Position numbers and translations under genes: made by a program
The notes under the pieces: generated by a model
Seen by the model: the letters and a program-made list of their open reading frames with translations, nothing else
The model's database searches: none
Told to the model about the DNA's origin: nothing
Assembly: GCA_036824505.1 (NCBI GenBank)
Contig: DAITAA010000014.1
Span: 1-64,000 of the forward strand
Origin: SCUD01 sp036824505
Lineage (GTDB): Bacteria > Pseudomonadota > Gammaproteobacteria > Steroidobacterales > Steroidobacteraceae
Reading direction: 5' to 3'
Length of the DNA: 64,000 nucleotides
Shown: positions 8,863 to 17,052 of the stretch, piece by piece
Layout: the number at the start of each line of letters is the position of its first letter
How positions within the stretch are numbered: the stretch's first letter is position 1

Positions 8863-9326
8863 CTCGGCTGGTGACGACTCTGACGACCGCCATCCATCGA
8901 CGTGTTGATGCGCTGCGCGCCGGCAGTGACCGCACCTTCATCGCGCGCCTTTCTTCGGGCTGGGCCGTCATGGGCGAGCGTCAGGTACTGCCCGGTTATT
9001 GCCTGTTGCTGCCCGATCCGGTCGTACCCACCCTGAATGCGCTCACGATCGTCGAACGCAGGCAGTTTCTGAGCGACATGGCGGCGCTCGGCGACGCCGT
9101 GCAGAAAGTCACGCGGGCGTTGCGCATCAATTACGCGATCCTCGGCAACCTGGAACCGGCCCTGCACGCGCACGTGATTCCGCGGTTTCATGATGAACCA
9201 GCGCAGTACGCCACGACGCACCCCTGGGCCTATGACTGGGACGCGGCTGCCGCTTTCGATCCCGAACAGCACCGCGAATTGGTCAATCGCATTCACGCTG
9301 CGCTCGGAGAAGCAGCATGGCCGTAA
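8859..9326 (+). CDS. HIT-like nucleotide-binding hydrolase
   Basis: A 155-residue protein of the histidine-triad superfamily. The C-terminal motif reads ALHAHVIPRF, so two of the three histidines of HxHxH remain and the first is alanine; members of this type act on dinucleoside polyphosphates or nucleotide adducts. Start assigned to the TTG at 8859 overlapping the preceding stop; a GTG at 8871 is equally possible. It overlaps the next gene (start 9317) by ten bases, so translation is probably coupled. Exact substrate unknown. Confidence 0.7.
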   Translation: MTRLVTTLTTAIHRRVDALRAGSDRTFIARLSSGWAVMGERQVLPGYCLLLPDPVVPTLNALTIVERRQFLSDMAALGDAVQKVTRALRINYAILGNLEPALHAHVIPRFHDEPAQYATTHPWAYDWDAAAAFDPEQHRELVNRIHAALGEAAWP

Positions 9327-9688
9327 CTGACGCATTCCGCGACTACGTGCTTGAACAGCTTGCGGCCGCTGGCAAGGTCACTGCGCGCCGGATGTTCGGC
9401 GGTGTCGGGCTTTACCACGATGGCCTTTTCTTTGCGCTGATCAGTGATGACGCGCTGTATTTCAAGACGGATGACGCCAACCAGCCGCGCTTTGAGAGAG
9501 CGGGCAGCCGGCCGTTCCGTCCATTTCCGGACCGGCCAAACCACGTGATGGCCTACTGGGAAGTGCCGGCCGAAGTGCTGGAGGATCCGGAGCTACTGCG
9601 ACTCTGGGTCCGGGAGGCGGTCGCGGCCGCTCTCGCCGCGCGCCCGAAGCGCAGTGCCCGCCGCCGACGCCCGGCGGGCCGCCGATAG
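9317..9688 (+). CDS. TfoX/Sxy N-terminal domain protein
   Basis: A 123-residue stand-alone TfoX N-terminal domain: VTARRMFGGVGLYHDGLFFALI is the family signature, followed by LYFKTD and the PF...YWEVP segment. The competence-regulating C-terminal domain of Sxy is absent, so a role in competence should not be assumed. The tail is strongly basic (RPKRSARRRRPAGRR), suggesting nucleic-acid contact. It overlaps the HIT-like gene upstream and lies 11 bases before the HD-domain gene. Confidence 0.8.
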   Translation: MAVTDAFRDYVLEQLAAAGKVTARRMFGGVGLYHDGLFFALISDDALYFKTDDANQPRFERAGSRPFRPFPDRPNHVMAYWEVPAEVLEDPELLRLWVREAVAAALAARPKRSARRRRPAGRR

Positions 9689-9699
9689 ACGCGCTGCCA

Positions 9700-10347
9700 A
9701 TGGAAGACTTCGCGGGCCTGCAACGGGAATGGGAACCGCGCTTCGAGCGTTTCCTGTCGGACCAGCCGACCGGCGACCCGGGCCACGGCCTGGTGCATGT
9801 CCACCGTGTGGTCGCAACAGCCATGCGATTGTGCATCGCCGAAGGCGCGCACGGTGAAATCGTGCTGCCGGCCGCCTGGCTGCATGACTGTGTCCATGTC
9901 GCCAAGGATTCCCCGGAGCGTTCGAGCGCATCGCGCCTTGCCGCGGCGCGCGCGGTCGAATTTCTCACCGCAGCCGGTTATCAGTCAGATTGTCTCCCTG
10001 CAATCCGGCATGCGATCGAAGCGCACAGCTTCTCGGCAGGCATCGCGCCGCGCACGATCGAGGCCAGGGTCGTGCAGGACGCCGACCGGCTGGACGCGCT
10101 GGGCGCGATTGGCATCGCGCGCTGCATCGCGGTCGGTGCCGCGCTGGGCCGGCCGATCTATCGGGCGGAAGACCCATTCTGCGAGACGCGCGAGGCCGAC
10201 GACAACGCAGCGTCCGTCGATCATTTCTATACCAAGCTCCTGAAACTTGCGGACACGATGCAGACGGAAGCGGGGCGTCGCGAGGCGAGGCACCGCAGCG
10301 ATTTCATGCGGGACTTCCTGCAGCGGTTGCGAGCGGAGATCGGATGA
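9700..10347 (+). CDS. HD-domain phosphohydrolase
   Basis: A 215-residue metal-dependent phosphohydrolase of the YedJ-like HD group. The motifs are a first histidine in HVHRVV (about residues 29-34), the HD pair in AAWLHDCVH (about 62-65), and a later aspartate in QDADRLDALGAIG (about 127-138). The natural substrate is unknown; nucleotides are usual for the group. Its stop overlaps the start of the carbonic anhydrase gene (ATGA), indicating coupled translation. Confidence 0.85.
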   Translation: MEDFAGLQREWEPRFERFLSDQPTGDPGHGLVHVHRVVATAMRLCIAEGAHGEIVLPAAWLHDCVHVAKDSPERSSASRLAAARAVEFLTAAGYQSDCLPAIRHAIEAHSFSAGIAPRTIEARVVQDADRLDALGAIGIARCIAVGAALGRPIYRAEDPFCETREADDNAASVDHFYTKLLKLADTMQTEAGRREARHRSDFMRDFLQRLRAEIG

Positions 10348-10961
10348 AGGGTGCTGAGGCATTGGAGAGGCTGCGCGCCGGCAACAAACGCTTTGTGGCG
10401 AATGTGCGCAGCGCGGAATCGATTTCAAATGCGGCACGCCGGGCCGAACTGGCGGTTGCGCAACAGCCGTTTGCGATCGTGCTGGGCTGCTCGGATTCGC
10501 GCGTGCCGGTGGAAATCATCTTCGACCAGGGTCTCGGCGATCTCTTCGTGATACGGGTGGCGGGCAATATCGTCGCGCCGTCGCTGATCGGCAGCGTCGA
10601 ATTCGCAGCCTCTCAATTCGGGACGCGGCTGGTTGTCGTTCTGGGCCACTCGCAGTGCGGCGCCATCCTCGCGACGCTTGACGAACTGCGGCGGCCAACC
10701 GCCAATCAGTCACCCAACCTGAAATCCATCGTCGACCGCATTCGCCCTGCCGTTGAAGGCCTGTTGGCGGGCGGCGATCAGCAGGAACGGCCCGGACTCG
10801 TGAGCCGCGCCGTCGAGGCGAATATCCTTGCCTCCGTGCAGCAACTCCGCCACGGCTCGGCGATCATTGAAGGCCTCGTGGCAAACCAGGGCCTCATCAT
10901 CGTCGGCGCAAGCTACTCGCTGGACACGGGTGTCGTGGAGTTCCTGGAACAGACGCTCTAG
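10344..10961 (+). CDS. Beta-class carbonic anhydrase
   Basis: Interconverts CO2 and bicarbonate. The 205-residue protein has the complete zinc site: C49 with the D51-R53 dyad in CSDSR, then H102 and C105 in GHSQCGA. The start is the ATG at 10344 overlapping the stop of the HD gene; longer open sequence upstream is not coding. It ends 16 bases from the convergent dehydratase gene. It probably supplies bicarbonate for carboxylation reactions. It is not adjacent to the hyf-like operon, from which three unrelated genes separate it. Confidence 0.93.
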   Translation: MKGAEALERLRAGNKRFVANVRSAESISNAARRAELAVAQQPFAIVLGCSDSRVPVEIIFDQGLGDLFVIRVAGNIVAPSLIGSVEFAASQFGTRLVVVLGHSQCGAILATLDELRRPTANQSPNLKSIVDRIRPAVEGLLAGGDQQERPGLVSRAVEANILASVQQLRHGSAIIEGLVANQGLIIVGASYSLDTGVVEFLEQTL

Positions 10962-10977
10962 CGGAACGCTGGCCGAT

Positions 10978-11982
10978 TTACGGCTGGTTCCGGGTGAGCG
11001 CCTGGCAGAACATCTCCGCATCCACGTTGCCGCCGGTGACGACGATTGCGATGGTCCTGCCGCGCGTCGGTACCAGGCCGGCGAGCAGCGCCGCGAGCGC
11101 GACTGCGCCGCTTGGCTCCATGACGAGTTTCAGGTAGCGGAACGCCCAGGCCATTGCTGCCTGCACCTGCGCATCCGTGACAGCCACGCCGCCCGCCAGC
11201 AACCGCCGCATCAGTGCGAAAGTCAGAACGCCCGGCGATGGCGACTGCAGCCCGTCGCAGATCGACCGCGCTCCGCCTGCATTGGTCAATCGGCGCCCAG
11301 CCTCGAGGGAACGGCGTGTGTCATCGAAGCCCGCGGGCTCGACGCACAGCACCTCCGTCGAGGGTGACAGCTCCCGGACTGCCAGTGCCGAGCCGCTGAC
11401 GAGCCCGCCGCCGCTGCAGGCGATCAGGACCTGGTCGGGTGTTGCATCGAGTTCGCGGGCCTGCTGCATCAACTCGAGTCCGACCGTGCCCTGGCCTGCG
11501 ATGACGTGCGGATCGTCAAAGGCAGGCACCAGGGTCGCGCCGCGTTCCGTGGCCAGAGCAGACGCGATGGCTTCGCGGCTCTCGCGTTCGCGGTCATAGA
11601 TGACGATCTCGGCGCCAAATGCGCGCGTTCCATCGAGCTTGGCGCGCGGAGCGTCGGCCGGCATCACGATCGTCGCGTGCATGCCGAGCAGCGCGGCGGC
11701 GCAGGCCACGCCCTGCGCATGATTGCCGGAAGAAAAAGCGACGACACCTGCCGACCGTTCCTCGGGGCCCAGCTGGACCAGCCGGTTGTAGGCGCCGCGG
11801 ATCTTGAAGGAACCGGTTCGTTGCAGCGACTCGAGCTTCAGCAGCACGCGGCCGCCGGTCAGTTCGTCGAGTGGCGTGCCCGCGAGCAGCGGCGTGCGTC
11901 GCGCGACGCCGGCGATCCTCCGGGCCGCGGCCTCAACGTCCGCAAACGTTGGAAGCACGCCGACACTGCCTTCATCAATCAT
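10978..11982 (-). CDS. Threonine/serine dehydratase-like PLP enzyme
   Basis: Fold-type II PLP enzyme that probably deaminates threonine (to 2-oxobutanoate) or serine, or racemises serine. The 334-residue protein has the PLP lysine in GSFKIRGA (K60), the substrate loop SSGNHAQG (84-91) and the phosphate-binding CSGGGLVSG. It ends after the catalytic domain with no ACT regulatory domain, so it resembles the catabolic or serine racemase-like types, not the isoleucine-feedback-controlled IlvA. The start at 11982 gives a normal N-terminus; the open frame extends further upstream but overlaps the MAPEG gene on the other strand. Confidence 0.85.
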   Translation of the reverse strand: MIDEGSVGVLPTFADVEAAARRIAGVARRTPLLAGTPLDELTGGRVLLKLESLQRTGSFKIRGAYNRLVQLGPEERSAGVVAFSSGNHAQGVACAAALLGMHATIVMPADAPRAKLDGTRAFGAEIVIYDRERESREAIASALATERGATLVPAFDDPHVIAGQGTVGLELMQQARELDATPDQVLIACSGGGLVSGSALAVRELSPSTEVLCVEPAGFDDTRRSLEAGRRLTNAGGARSICDGLQSPSPGVLTFALMRRLLAGGVAVTDAQVQAAMAWAFRYLKLVMEPSGAVALAALLAGLVPTRGRTIAIVVTGGNVDAEMFCQALTRNQP

Positions 11983-11998
11983 CGGACTTGCCCGCCGG

Positions 11999-12027
11999 CT
12001 GTCATCTGCGCCGGTCTGCGGTATGTT
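11999..12027 (+). promoter_or_regulatory. Probable promoter of the MAPEG-GFA pair
   Basis: CTGTCA (11999-12004), a 17-base spacer and TATGTT (12022-12027) precede the MAPEG gene at 12072. Four of six bases match consensus in each box. A GGGGAGACC ribosome site precedes the ATG. Confidence 0.35.
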
Positions 12028-12071
12028 ACCCCGTGCGGCGGCGCATGAGCGCACCAACGGGGAGACCAGGC

Positions 12072-12491
12072 ATGAGGACCGATCCGATCTGGCTGCCTTG
12101 CACGGCGATGGTGCTGGTGACTGCACTCGTCTGGGTCAAGCTCTACGTCGATCGCATCGGGGAGATGCGCGGCAAGCGGATCGATCCCCAGTCGCTCGCG
12201 ACGACGCGTGGGGCGGCCAGCAGGCTCGAGAATACCCAGGCTGCGGACAACTTCCGGAACCTGTTCGAAGTGCCCGTGCTGTTCTACGTCCTTTGCGTCG
12301 CAATCGCGGTCAATGGCGGCTCGACAGCAGGACTGGTTGCGGCTGCGTGGTTGTTCGTCGGCCTGCGCGCCCTGCATAGCCTGATTCAGGTGAGCTACAA
12401 CCGCGTCATGCACCGCTTCCTGGTGTACGCCTCGAGCACGGTGCTGCTGTTCGGCATGTGGGTGGCATTCCTCGTGCGGATCGTGCAATGA
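12072..12491 (+). CDS. MAPEG family membrane protein
   Basis: A 139-residue membrane protein with four predicted helices. The N-terminal helix leads into VDRIGEMRGKRIDPQ, and the RLENTQAADNFRNLFEVPVLFYVLC segment carries the conserved MAPEG N-x2-E motif. Relatives include glutathione transferases and small integral proteins of unknown function. The next gene, a GFA-family protein, also belongs to a family linked to glutathione and overlaps it by four bases, so a shared glutathione-related role is possible but unproven. Confidence 0.85.
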   Translation: MRTDPIWLPCTAMVLVTALVWVKLYVDRIGEMRGKRIDPQSLATTRGAASRLENTQAADNFRNLFEVPVLFYVLCVAIAVNGGSTAGLVAAAWLFVGLRALHSLIQVSYNRVMHRFLVYASSTVLLFGMWVAFLVRIVQ

Positions 12492-12931
12492 GCGATTTCA
12501 AGGGGCGCTGCCTGTGCGGCGCAGTCAGATTCTCAGTCACGGCGCCGACGCTCTTCTTTGCGCATTGCCACTGCGATTATTGCCGCGAGGCGCACGGCGC
12601 CGCTTTCGTCAGCTGGGTCGGCGCCGCGGAGGAGCGCTTCCGGCTGCTGCCCGGTTCGAGCGAGCCGCGCTGGTACCAGTCCTCGCAGCAAAGCCGCCGG
12701 GGATTCTGCCAGCTCTGCGGGACCACGCTGTTCTTCGCCTCGACGCTTTGCCCCGGCGAAATCCACGTCACGCGCGCTTCGATACCGGGACCGATCGACC
12801 GCGAGCCGCAATGCCACGTGTTCTACGACCAGCATGTGGCCTGGATCGAGGACAGTGACAAGCTGCCACGCTACACAAGCGACGAGCCCGGGCTCGAGAA
12901 ATACAAATCGGTGCGCAAGACGAAGGTCTAG
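12488..12931 (+). CDS. GFA-family (formaldehyde-activating enzyme-like) zinc protein
   Basis: A 147-residue zinc-binding protein of the family that includes the glutathione-dependent formaldehyde-activating enzyme. Cysteines match the family: C8 and C10 (CLC), C27, C29 and C32 (HCHCDYC), C74 and C77 (FCQLC). Most members have no proven activity. The ATG overlaps the MAPEG stop. Its stop codon lies directly against the stop codon of the convergent hyfI-like gene with no base between them. Confidence 0.85.
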   Translation: MSDFKGRCLCGAVRFSVTAPTLFFAHCHCDYCREAHGAAFVSWVGAAEERFRLLPGSSEPRWYQSSQQSRRGFCQLCGTTLFFASTLCPGEIHVTRASIPGPIDREPQCHVFYDQHVAWIEDSDKLPRYTSDEPGLEKYKSVRKTKV

Positions 12932-13438
12932 TCAAGCAGCGCTGATCGCGGTCAGTATTCCCTGCATCAGGCGTTCAGGGCTCGGCGGGCAACCGGGAAC
13001 GACGACGTCCACCGGGATGACATTGGATACGCGGCCGAGACTTGCATAATTTTCGCCGAAGATTCCGCCAGTGCAGCCGCAGTCGCCGACCGCAACGACG
13101 AGTTTCGGGTCGGGTGTCGCATCGTAGGTGCGGCGCAATGCCTCCGCCATGTGACGCGAGACCGGACCGGTCACGAGCAGGAGATCGGCGTGGCGCGGGC
13201 TCGCGACGAAGCGGATGCCCTGGCCTTCGAGGTTGTAGATCGGATTGTTGAGCGCGTGGATCTCGAGTTCGCAGCCATTGCAGGAACCCGCGTCCACGTG
13301 CCGGATGCAAAGGGCGCGCCCCAGCACATCGAGAATCCCGCTTTGCAATGCCTCGCGCAGGCGCAGCGTCTCGTCCGCCGGCGGCACGGGTTCGCTGACG
13401 ATTCCGATCGAGGCGATGGTGCGAAGGGTTTTGAGCAT
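12932..13438 (-). CDS. hyfI: Hydrogenase-4 component I-like FeS subunit (NuoB homologue)
   Basis: Last gene of the hyfBCEFGI-like operon. The 168-residue subunit carries the proximal iron-sulfur cluster next to the large subunit in complex I and group 4 hydrogenases. The four ligands are intact: C53 and C56 (SCNGC), C120 (VGDC) and C150 (VPGCPP). The start at 13438 gives a normal N-terminus; sequence upstream in the same frame is antisense to, or overlaps, hyfG. Cluster ligands kept here while the Ni ligands of the partner are lost (see hyfG) suggest electrons still pass through this subunit. Confidence 0.9.
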   Translation of the reverse strand: MLKTLRTIASIGIVSEPVPPADETLRLREALQSGILDVLGRALCIRHVDAGSCNGCELEIHALNNPIYNLEGQGIRFVASPRHADLLLVTGPVSRHMAEALRRTYDATPDPKLVVAVGDCGCTGGIFGENYASLGRVSNVIPVDVVVPGCPPSPERLMQGILTAISAA

Positions 13439-13443
13439 CGGCG

Positions 13444-14919
13444 CTACAGGTCGTGTCCGCTGTAGGACAGGTTGAACGACTTGTTGATCAGCGGGAAGTC
13501 CGGGACGATGTTGCCGATGATCGCGTGCTCGAGCACCGGCCAGTTCTGCCAGGACGGATCCTGCGGATGGCAGCGGCGGATGGTTCCGTTCGGGCCGGAC
13601 TCCAGCGCGATCATGACGGGCCCGCGCCAGCCCTCGATCAGCCCGATCCCGAGGGCCTGGCCATATGGTACGCCCACCGGATCGAACCACGACCCCGGCG
13701 GCAGCGTCCTCAATATCTGCGCGATCAGGCGGCAGGATTCCTGCAGTTCGTCGAAGCGCACGGCGACGCGGGCAGAGACATCGCCTTCCTCGCGGACACT
13801 CTTGACCGCCTCCAGCTTGTCATAGGGCTCCCACGCGCCGTCCGCGCGCAGATCGAATGCCTGGCCGCTGGCGCGGCCTGCCAGACCGATGAGGCCAAGC
13901 CGCCTAGCAAGCGCCGGGTCGACGCAGCCGGCGCCAGCAAAGCGATCCCGCACACCACCGTGGTCATCGTAGACGCGGCGCAGCGTCTGTGCGGCCCGCG
14001 CAACGGAGGCAATGCGGCTCGCAAGGGGTCCTTCGGCCGACTCCCGCAGATCGCAGGCCATCCCGCCCGGCACGACGATATCCATCAGATACCTCCTTCC
14101 CAGCGCCGCCTCAATCGCGCGCGTCAACTCCTCCTTCAGTCGCGAGAACTGGGAGAGACCGAATGCAAAACCGGCGTCGTTTCCGAGCGCGCCGAGATCG
14201 CCGAGATGATTCTGCACACGTTCGAGCTCGAGGCACAGCGCGCGCAGCCACAGGGCGCGGGGCGGGACGGTGACGCCGGCCAGGCCTTCGAGCGCCTGGC
14301 AATAGGCCCAGGAATAGGCGACGGCGGAATCCCCCGACACACGTGCCGCGAGACGATGGCCATCGAGCAGATTCATCTGCTCAAAACGCCATTCGATCCC
14401 CTTGTGCACATAGCCGAGCCGCTGTTCGAGCCGAAGGACCTTTTCACCGACCGTCGAGAAGCGGAAATGACCGGGTTCGATGATGCCGGCGTGCACCGGG
14501 CCCACCGGTATCTCGTGGACACCTTCGCCATCGACGCGCACGAATGCATAGCCTTCATCCGGATGCTGCAGCCAGGGGCGCTGATCGGGACCATCGGAGC
14601 GGATGCCGCAGAGATCGAAGGCCGCGCGTTGCATGCGCGCGGCAGCGGGGAAGATCTCCTGCAAGCCGGGATATGCTTGTGCCGGCTCCGGCACCGAGAG
14701 TTCCAGCACCAGCGCCCGGCCGTCGATCAGGACGGCGGCGCGGACCACCGCGCGCGTCGTGCTCGAAGGTCGCGTCGCCCACAGCGACAGCAGGCAGCCG
14801 CCGGCTTCCGCGAGATCACGCGCGGCGCGAATCCATGCCGCGGCATCCACCGCAATGCGCGCGGCCGAGGGGCTGCCGGGAACCGGCATGGCCTGTCTTG
14901 CTGCAGCCGGTGTGCCCAT
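13444..14919 (-). CDS. hyfG: Hydrogenase-4 large-subunit-like protein without NiFe cysteines
   Basis: A 491-residue protein homologous to HyfG/HycE: an N-terminal NuoC-like part (about 20-130) fused to a NuoD-like large subunit (about 135-490, beginning VGPVHAGIIEPGHFRF). Real group 4 hydrogenases have CxxC near the middle and a second CxxC near the end. Here the first reads RVSGDSA (S195, S198) and the second NLSYSG (S485, G488), and the protein ends three residues later. No NiFe centre can be held, so it is not a hydrogenase. It matches the published idea of energy-converting hydrogenase-related (Ehr) complexes. GGAGG precedes the ATG at a good distance. It lies one base from hyfF. Confidence 0.88.
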   Translation of the reverse strand: MGTPAAARQAMPVPGSPSAARIAVDAAAWIRAARDLAEAGGCLLSLWATRPSSTTRAVVRAAVLIDGRALVLELSVPEPAQAYPGLQEIFPAAARMQRAAFDLCGIRSDGPDQRPWLQHPDEGYAFVRVDGEGVHEIPVGPVHAGIIEPGHFRFSTVGEKVLRLEQRLGYVHKGIEWRFEQMNLLDGHRLAARVSGDSAVAYSWAYCQALEGLAGVTVPPRALWLRALCLELERVQNHLGDLGALGNDAGFAFGLSQFSRLKEELTRAIEAALGRRYLMDIVVPGGMACDLRESAEGPLASRIASVARAAQTLRRVYDDHGGVRDRFAGAGCVDPALARRLGLIGLAGRASGQAFDLRADGAWEPYDKLEAVKSVREEGDVSARVAVRFDELQESCRLIAQILRTLPPGSWFDPVGVPYGQALGIGLIEGWRGPVMIALESGPNGTIRRCHPQDPSWQNWPVLEHAIIGNIVPDFPLINKSFNLSYSGHDL

Positions 14920-14920
14920 C

Positions 14921-16378
14921 TCAACGACCTCCGATGAGCATCGCGGCCTCGCGATACCAGTCTGCGAGGAAGGGCGGTATGTAAAGGCCCAGCACCAGCA
15001 CGATGCCAAGGTGCACAAAGACCGGCACGAGAGCCGGTCGGTGTGCCGGGTGCTTCGAGTTTGTCTCACCGAACACCATCGGTTGCACGCGGCCAAAGAT
15101 CGCGGCAAAGGCAACACCAAGTGAGATCAGCAGGATCGGCGTGGCCCATGCCTGCTGGCGCATCGCGGTGGTCAGGATCAGGAATTCGCTCGCGAAGATG
15201 CCGAATGGCGGCAGACCGAGGATCGCGAGCGAGCCCACCATGAGCCCCCAGCCGACAGCCGGCGAAAGCGCGTAGAGGCCGCGAATGTCCTCCATCATCT
15301 GCGTGCCGGCCTGCTGCGTCGCATGGCCCACCGTGTAGAAGATTGCGGACTTGGTCAGCGAATGCGCCGTCATGTGGAGGAGCGCGGCAAAGTTCGCCAC
15401 TGCGCCGCCCATCCCGAATGCAAATGTGATGATGCCCATGTGCTCGATCGACGAATACGCGAACAGGCGCTTGATGTCGCGCTGCCGCCAGAGGAAGAAG
15501 GCGGCCAGCACGATCGACAGGAGCCCGAAGCCCATCAGCATGTTGGATGGCAGCGTGGACTGCAGCGAACCCTCGACCAGCACCTTGCAGCGCACCACGG
15601 CGTAAAGCGCGACATTCAGCAGCAGGCCAGACAATACGGCGGAAATCGGCGTCGGGCCCTCGGCATGCGCATCCGGCAGCCAGTTGTGGAGCGGCGCAAG
15701 CCCGGCCTTCGTGCCATAGCCAACCAGAAGGAAAACGAAGGCGAGCGAGAGCACTGCAGGCTCGAGCTGGCCCTTGACGGCGTCGAGATGAGTCCAGAGA
15801 AGCGCGGTCACCCCTTCGCCACCCAGGACTTTCTCGGCCGCGAAATACAGCAGGATCGTGCCGAACAGCGCCTGCGCGATGCCGACGCCGCAGAGGATGA
15901 AATATTTCCAGCCGGCCTCGAGGCTCGCAGGTGAGCGGTAGAGCGTGACGAGCAGCACCGTGGACAGCGTTGCAGCCTCCAGCGCCACCCACATGAGGCC
16001 GAGATTGTTGGTCGTGAGCGCGGCCAGCATCGTGAGCATGAAGAGCTGAAACATGCCGTGGTACAGGCGCAGGCGTCGCGCGCTGACCCGGCCGTGTTCC
16101 TGCTCGCCGCGCATGTAGCGGCGCGAGAACAACGAGGTTGTGAGTCCAACGAAGGCGGTCAGCGTCACCAGCAGGACATTGAACGGGTCAATGAAGAACT
16201 GCTCGTTGCCGGCCAGCAGGTTTCCTTCTGCGAACACACGGGCGGTCAGTGCGCAGGCGGCCGCAAAGGTCACGAGGCTCACCAGCACATTGACCTCGGC
16301 CGCACGCGGCCTGCCGCCGATGAACCCGAGAACGAATGCGCCGAGCAGGGGAGTTCCGAGCAGCAGGATGAACTCCAT
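14921..16378 (-). CDS. hyfF: Hydrogenase-4 subunit F-like antiporter-type membrane protein
   Basis: A 485-residue proton-translocating membrane subunit of the NuoL/M/N (Mrp antiporter-like) family, with about 14 predicted helices. Family marks include the MWVALEAATL glutamate helix (a key ion-channel residue), the GYGTKAGLAPLHNWLPDAHAE lysine region, and the FAYSSIEHMG segment. Complete by length. One base separates it from hyfG, and one from hyfE. Together with HyfB it would give the complex two antiporter-type channels. Confidence 0.92.
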   Translation of the reverse strand: MEFILLLGTPLLGAFVLGFIGGRPRAAEVNVLVSLVTFAAACALTARVFAEGNLLAGNEQFFIDPFNVLLVTLTAFVGLTTSLFSRRYMRGEQEHGRVSARRLRLYHGMFQLFMLTMLAALTTNNLGLMWVALEAATLSTVLLVTLYRSPASLEAGWKYFILCGVGIAQALFGTILLYFAAEKVLGGEGVTALLWTHLDAVKGQLEPAVLSLAFVFLLVGYGTKAGLAPLHNWLPDAHAEGPTPISAVLSGLLLNVALYAVVRCKVLVEGSLQSTLPSNMLMGFGLLSIVLAAFFLWRQRDIKRLFAYSSIEHMGIITFAFGMGGAVANFAALLHMTAHSLTKSAIFYTVGHATQQAGTQMMEDIRGLYALSPAVGWGLMVGSLAILGLPPFGIFASEFLILTTAMRQQAWATPILLISLGVAFAAIFGRVQPMVFGETNSKHPAHRPALVPVFVHLGIVLVLGLYIPPFLADWYREAAMLIGGR

Positions 16379-16379
16379 G

Positions 16380-17048
16380 CTACTGGTCCTCCTTCAACGA
16401 CTCGAGATGATGCAGGTCGAGGCTGTCGAACTGCTCGCGGATCTGGAAGAAGAAGACGCCCAGTACCAGCATCGCGACCAGCACGTCGAGTGCCACACCC
16501 AGTTCGACGACCATCGGCATGCCGTAGGTCGCGCTCATCGCGCCGAAGAAGAGCCCGTTCTCCATGGAGAGGAATGCGACCACCTGGGACATCGCCTTGC
16601 GCCGCGTGATCATGGTCAGGAAGGCGAGCAGGATCACCGCGATTGCGATCCCGATCGTGCTCTTCGTTGCCGTGCTGGCGAGTGCCGTGATGGGCTGGGC
16701 AAGACCGAAGGCGAAAATGACGATCAGGAGCCCCAGAAACATGGTGCCGGACGAATTGATCACGGGTTCCGCATCCCAGTAGACGCCGAGTCGCCGGATC
16801 AGCCGATGCAGCAGCCAGGGAAGGAAAACCACCTTCAGTGCGAGCGTGAGCGCGGCTGAGTAATAAAGATGATTCGCGCCGGTGCGCCAGGCGAGCAGCA
16901 GCGTGGCGGCGCAAAGCAGCGCGCCCTGGGTGGCGAGCAGGTTGACCATGGTCACGACGCGGCGCTGCGAGAGCATCGCAAACGACAGCAGCAGCAGCAG
17001 CGCCGCGCAGAAATTCAGGATCTGCAGATCGAACGATATGCCGGCCAC
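16380..17048 (-). CDS. hyfE: Hydrogenase-4 component E-like membrane protein
   Basis: A 222-residue membrane subunit with a NuoK-like part and about seven predicted helices, ending in a hydrophilic tail. The start is a GTG at 17048 with GAGG just before it. The open frame continues upstream but only through the end of hyfC in another frame. It lies four bases after hyfC and one base before hyfF, so it is part of the same operon. NVNSSGTM-like and TRRKAMSQVV segments, with MENGLFFG, match HyfE. Confidence 0.85.
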   Translation of the reverse strand: MAGISFDLQILNFCAALLLLLSFAMLSQRRVVTMVNLLATQGALLCAATLLLAWRTGANHLYYSAALTLALKVVFLPWLLHRLIRRLGVYWDAEPVINSSGTMFLGLLIVIFAFGLAQPITALASTATKSTIGIAIAVILLAFLTMITRRKAMSQVVAFLSMENGLFFGAMSATYGMPMVVELGVALDVLVAMLVLGVFFFQIREQFDSLDLHHLESLKEDQ

Positions 17049-17052
17049 TGCC

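Noticed and set aside
9317..9688. Competence regulator TfoX/Sxy
   Set aside because: Only the N-terminal domain is present; such stand-alone proteins have no shown link to competence.
10978..11982. Biosynthetic threonine deaminase ilvA
   Set aside because: No C-terminal ACT regulatory domain; length fits catabolic or serine racemase-like enzymes.
13453..14937. 494-codon plus-strand open frame
   Set aside because: Exactly antisense to hyfG, which is recognisable; no independent ribosome site or motifs.
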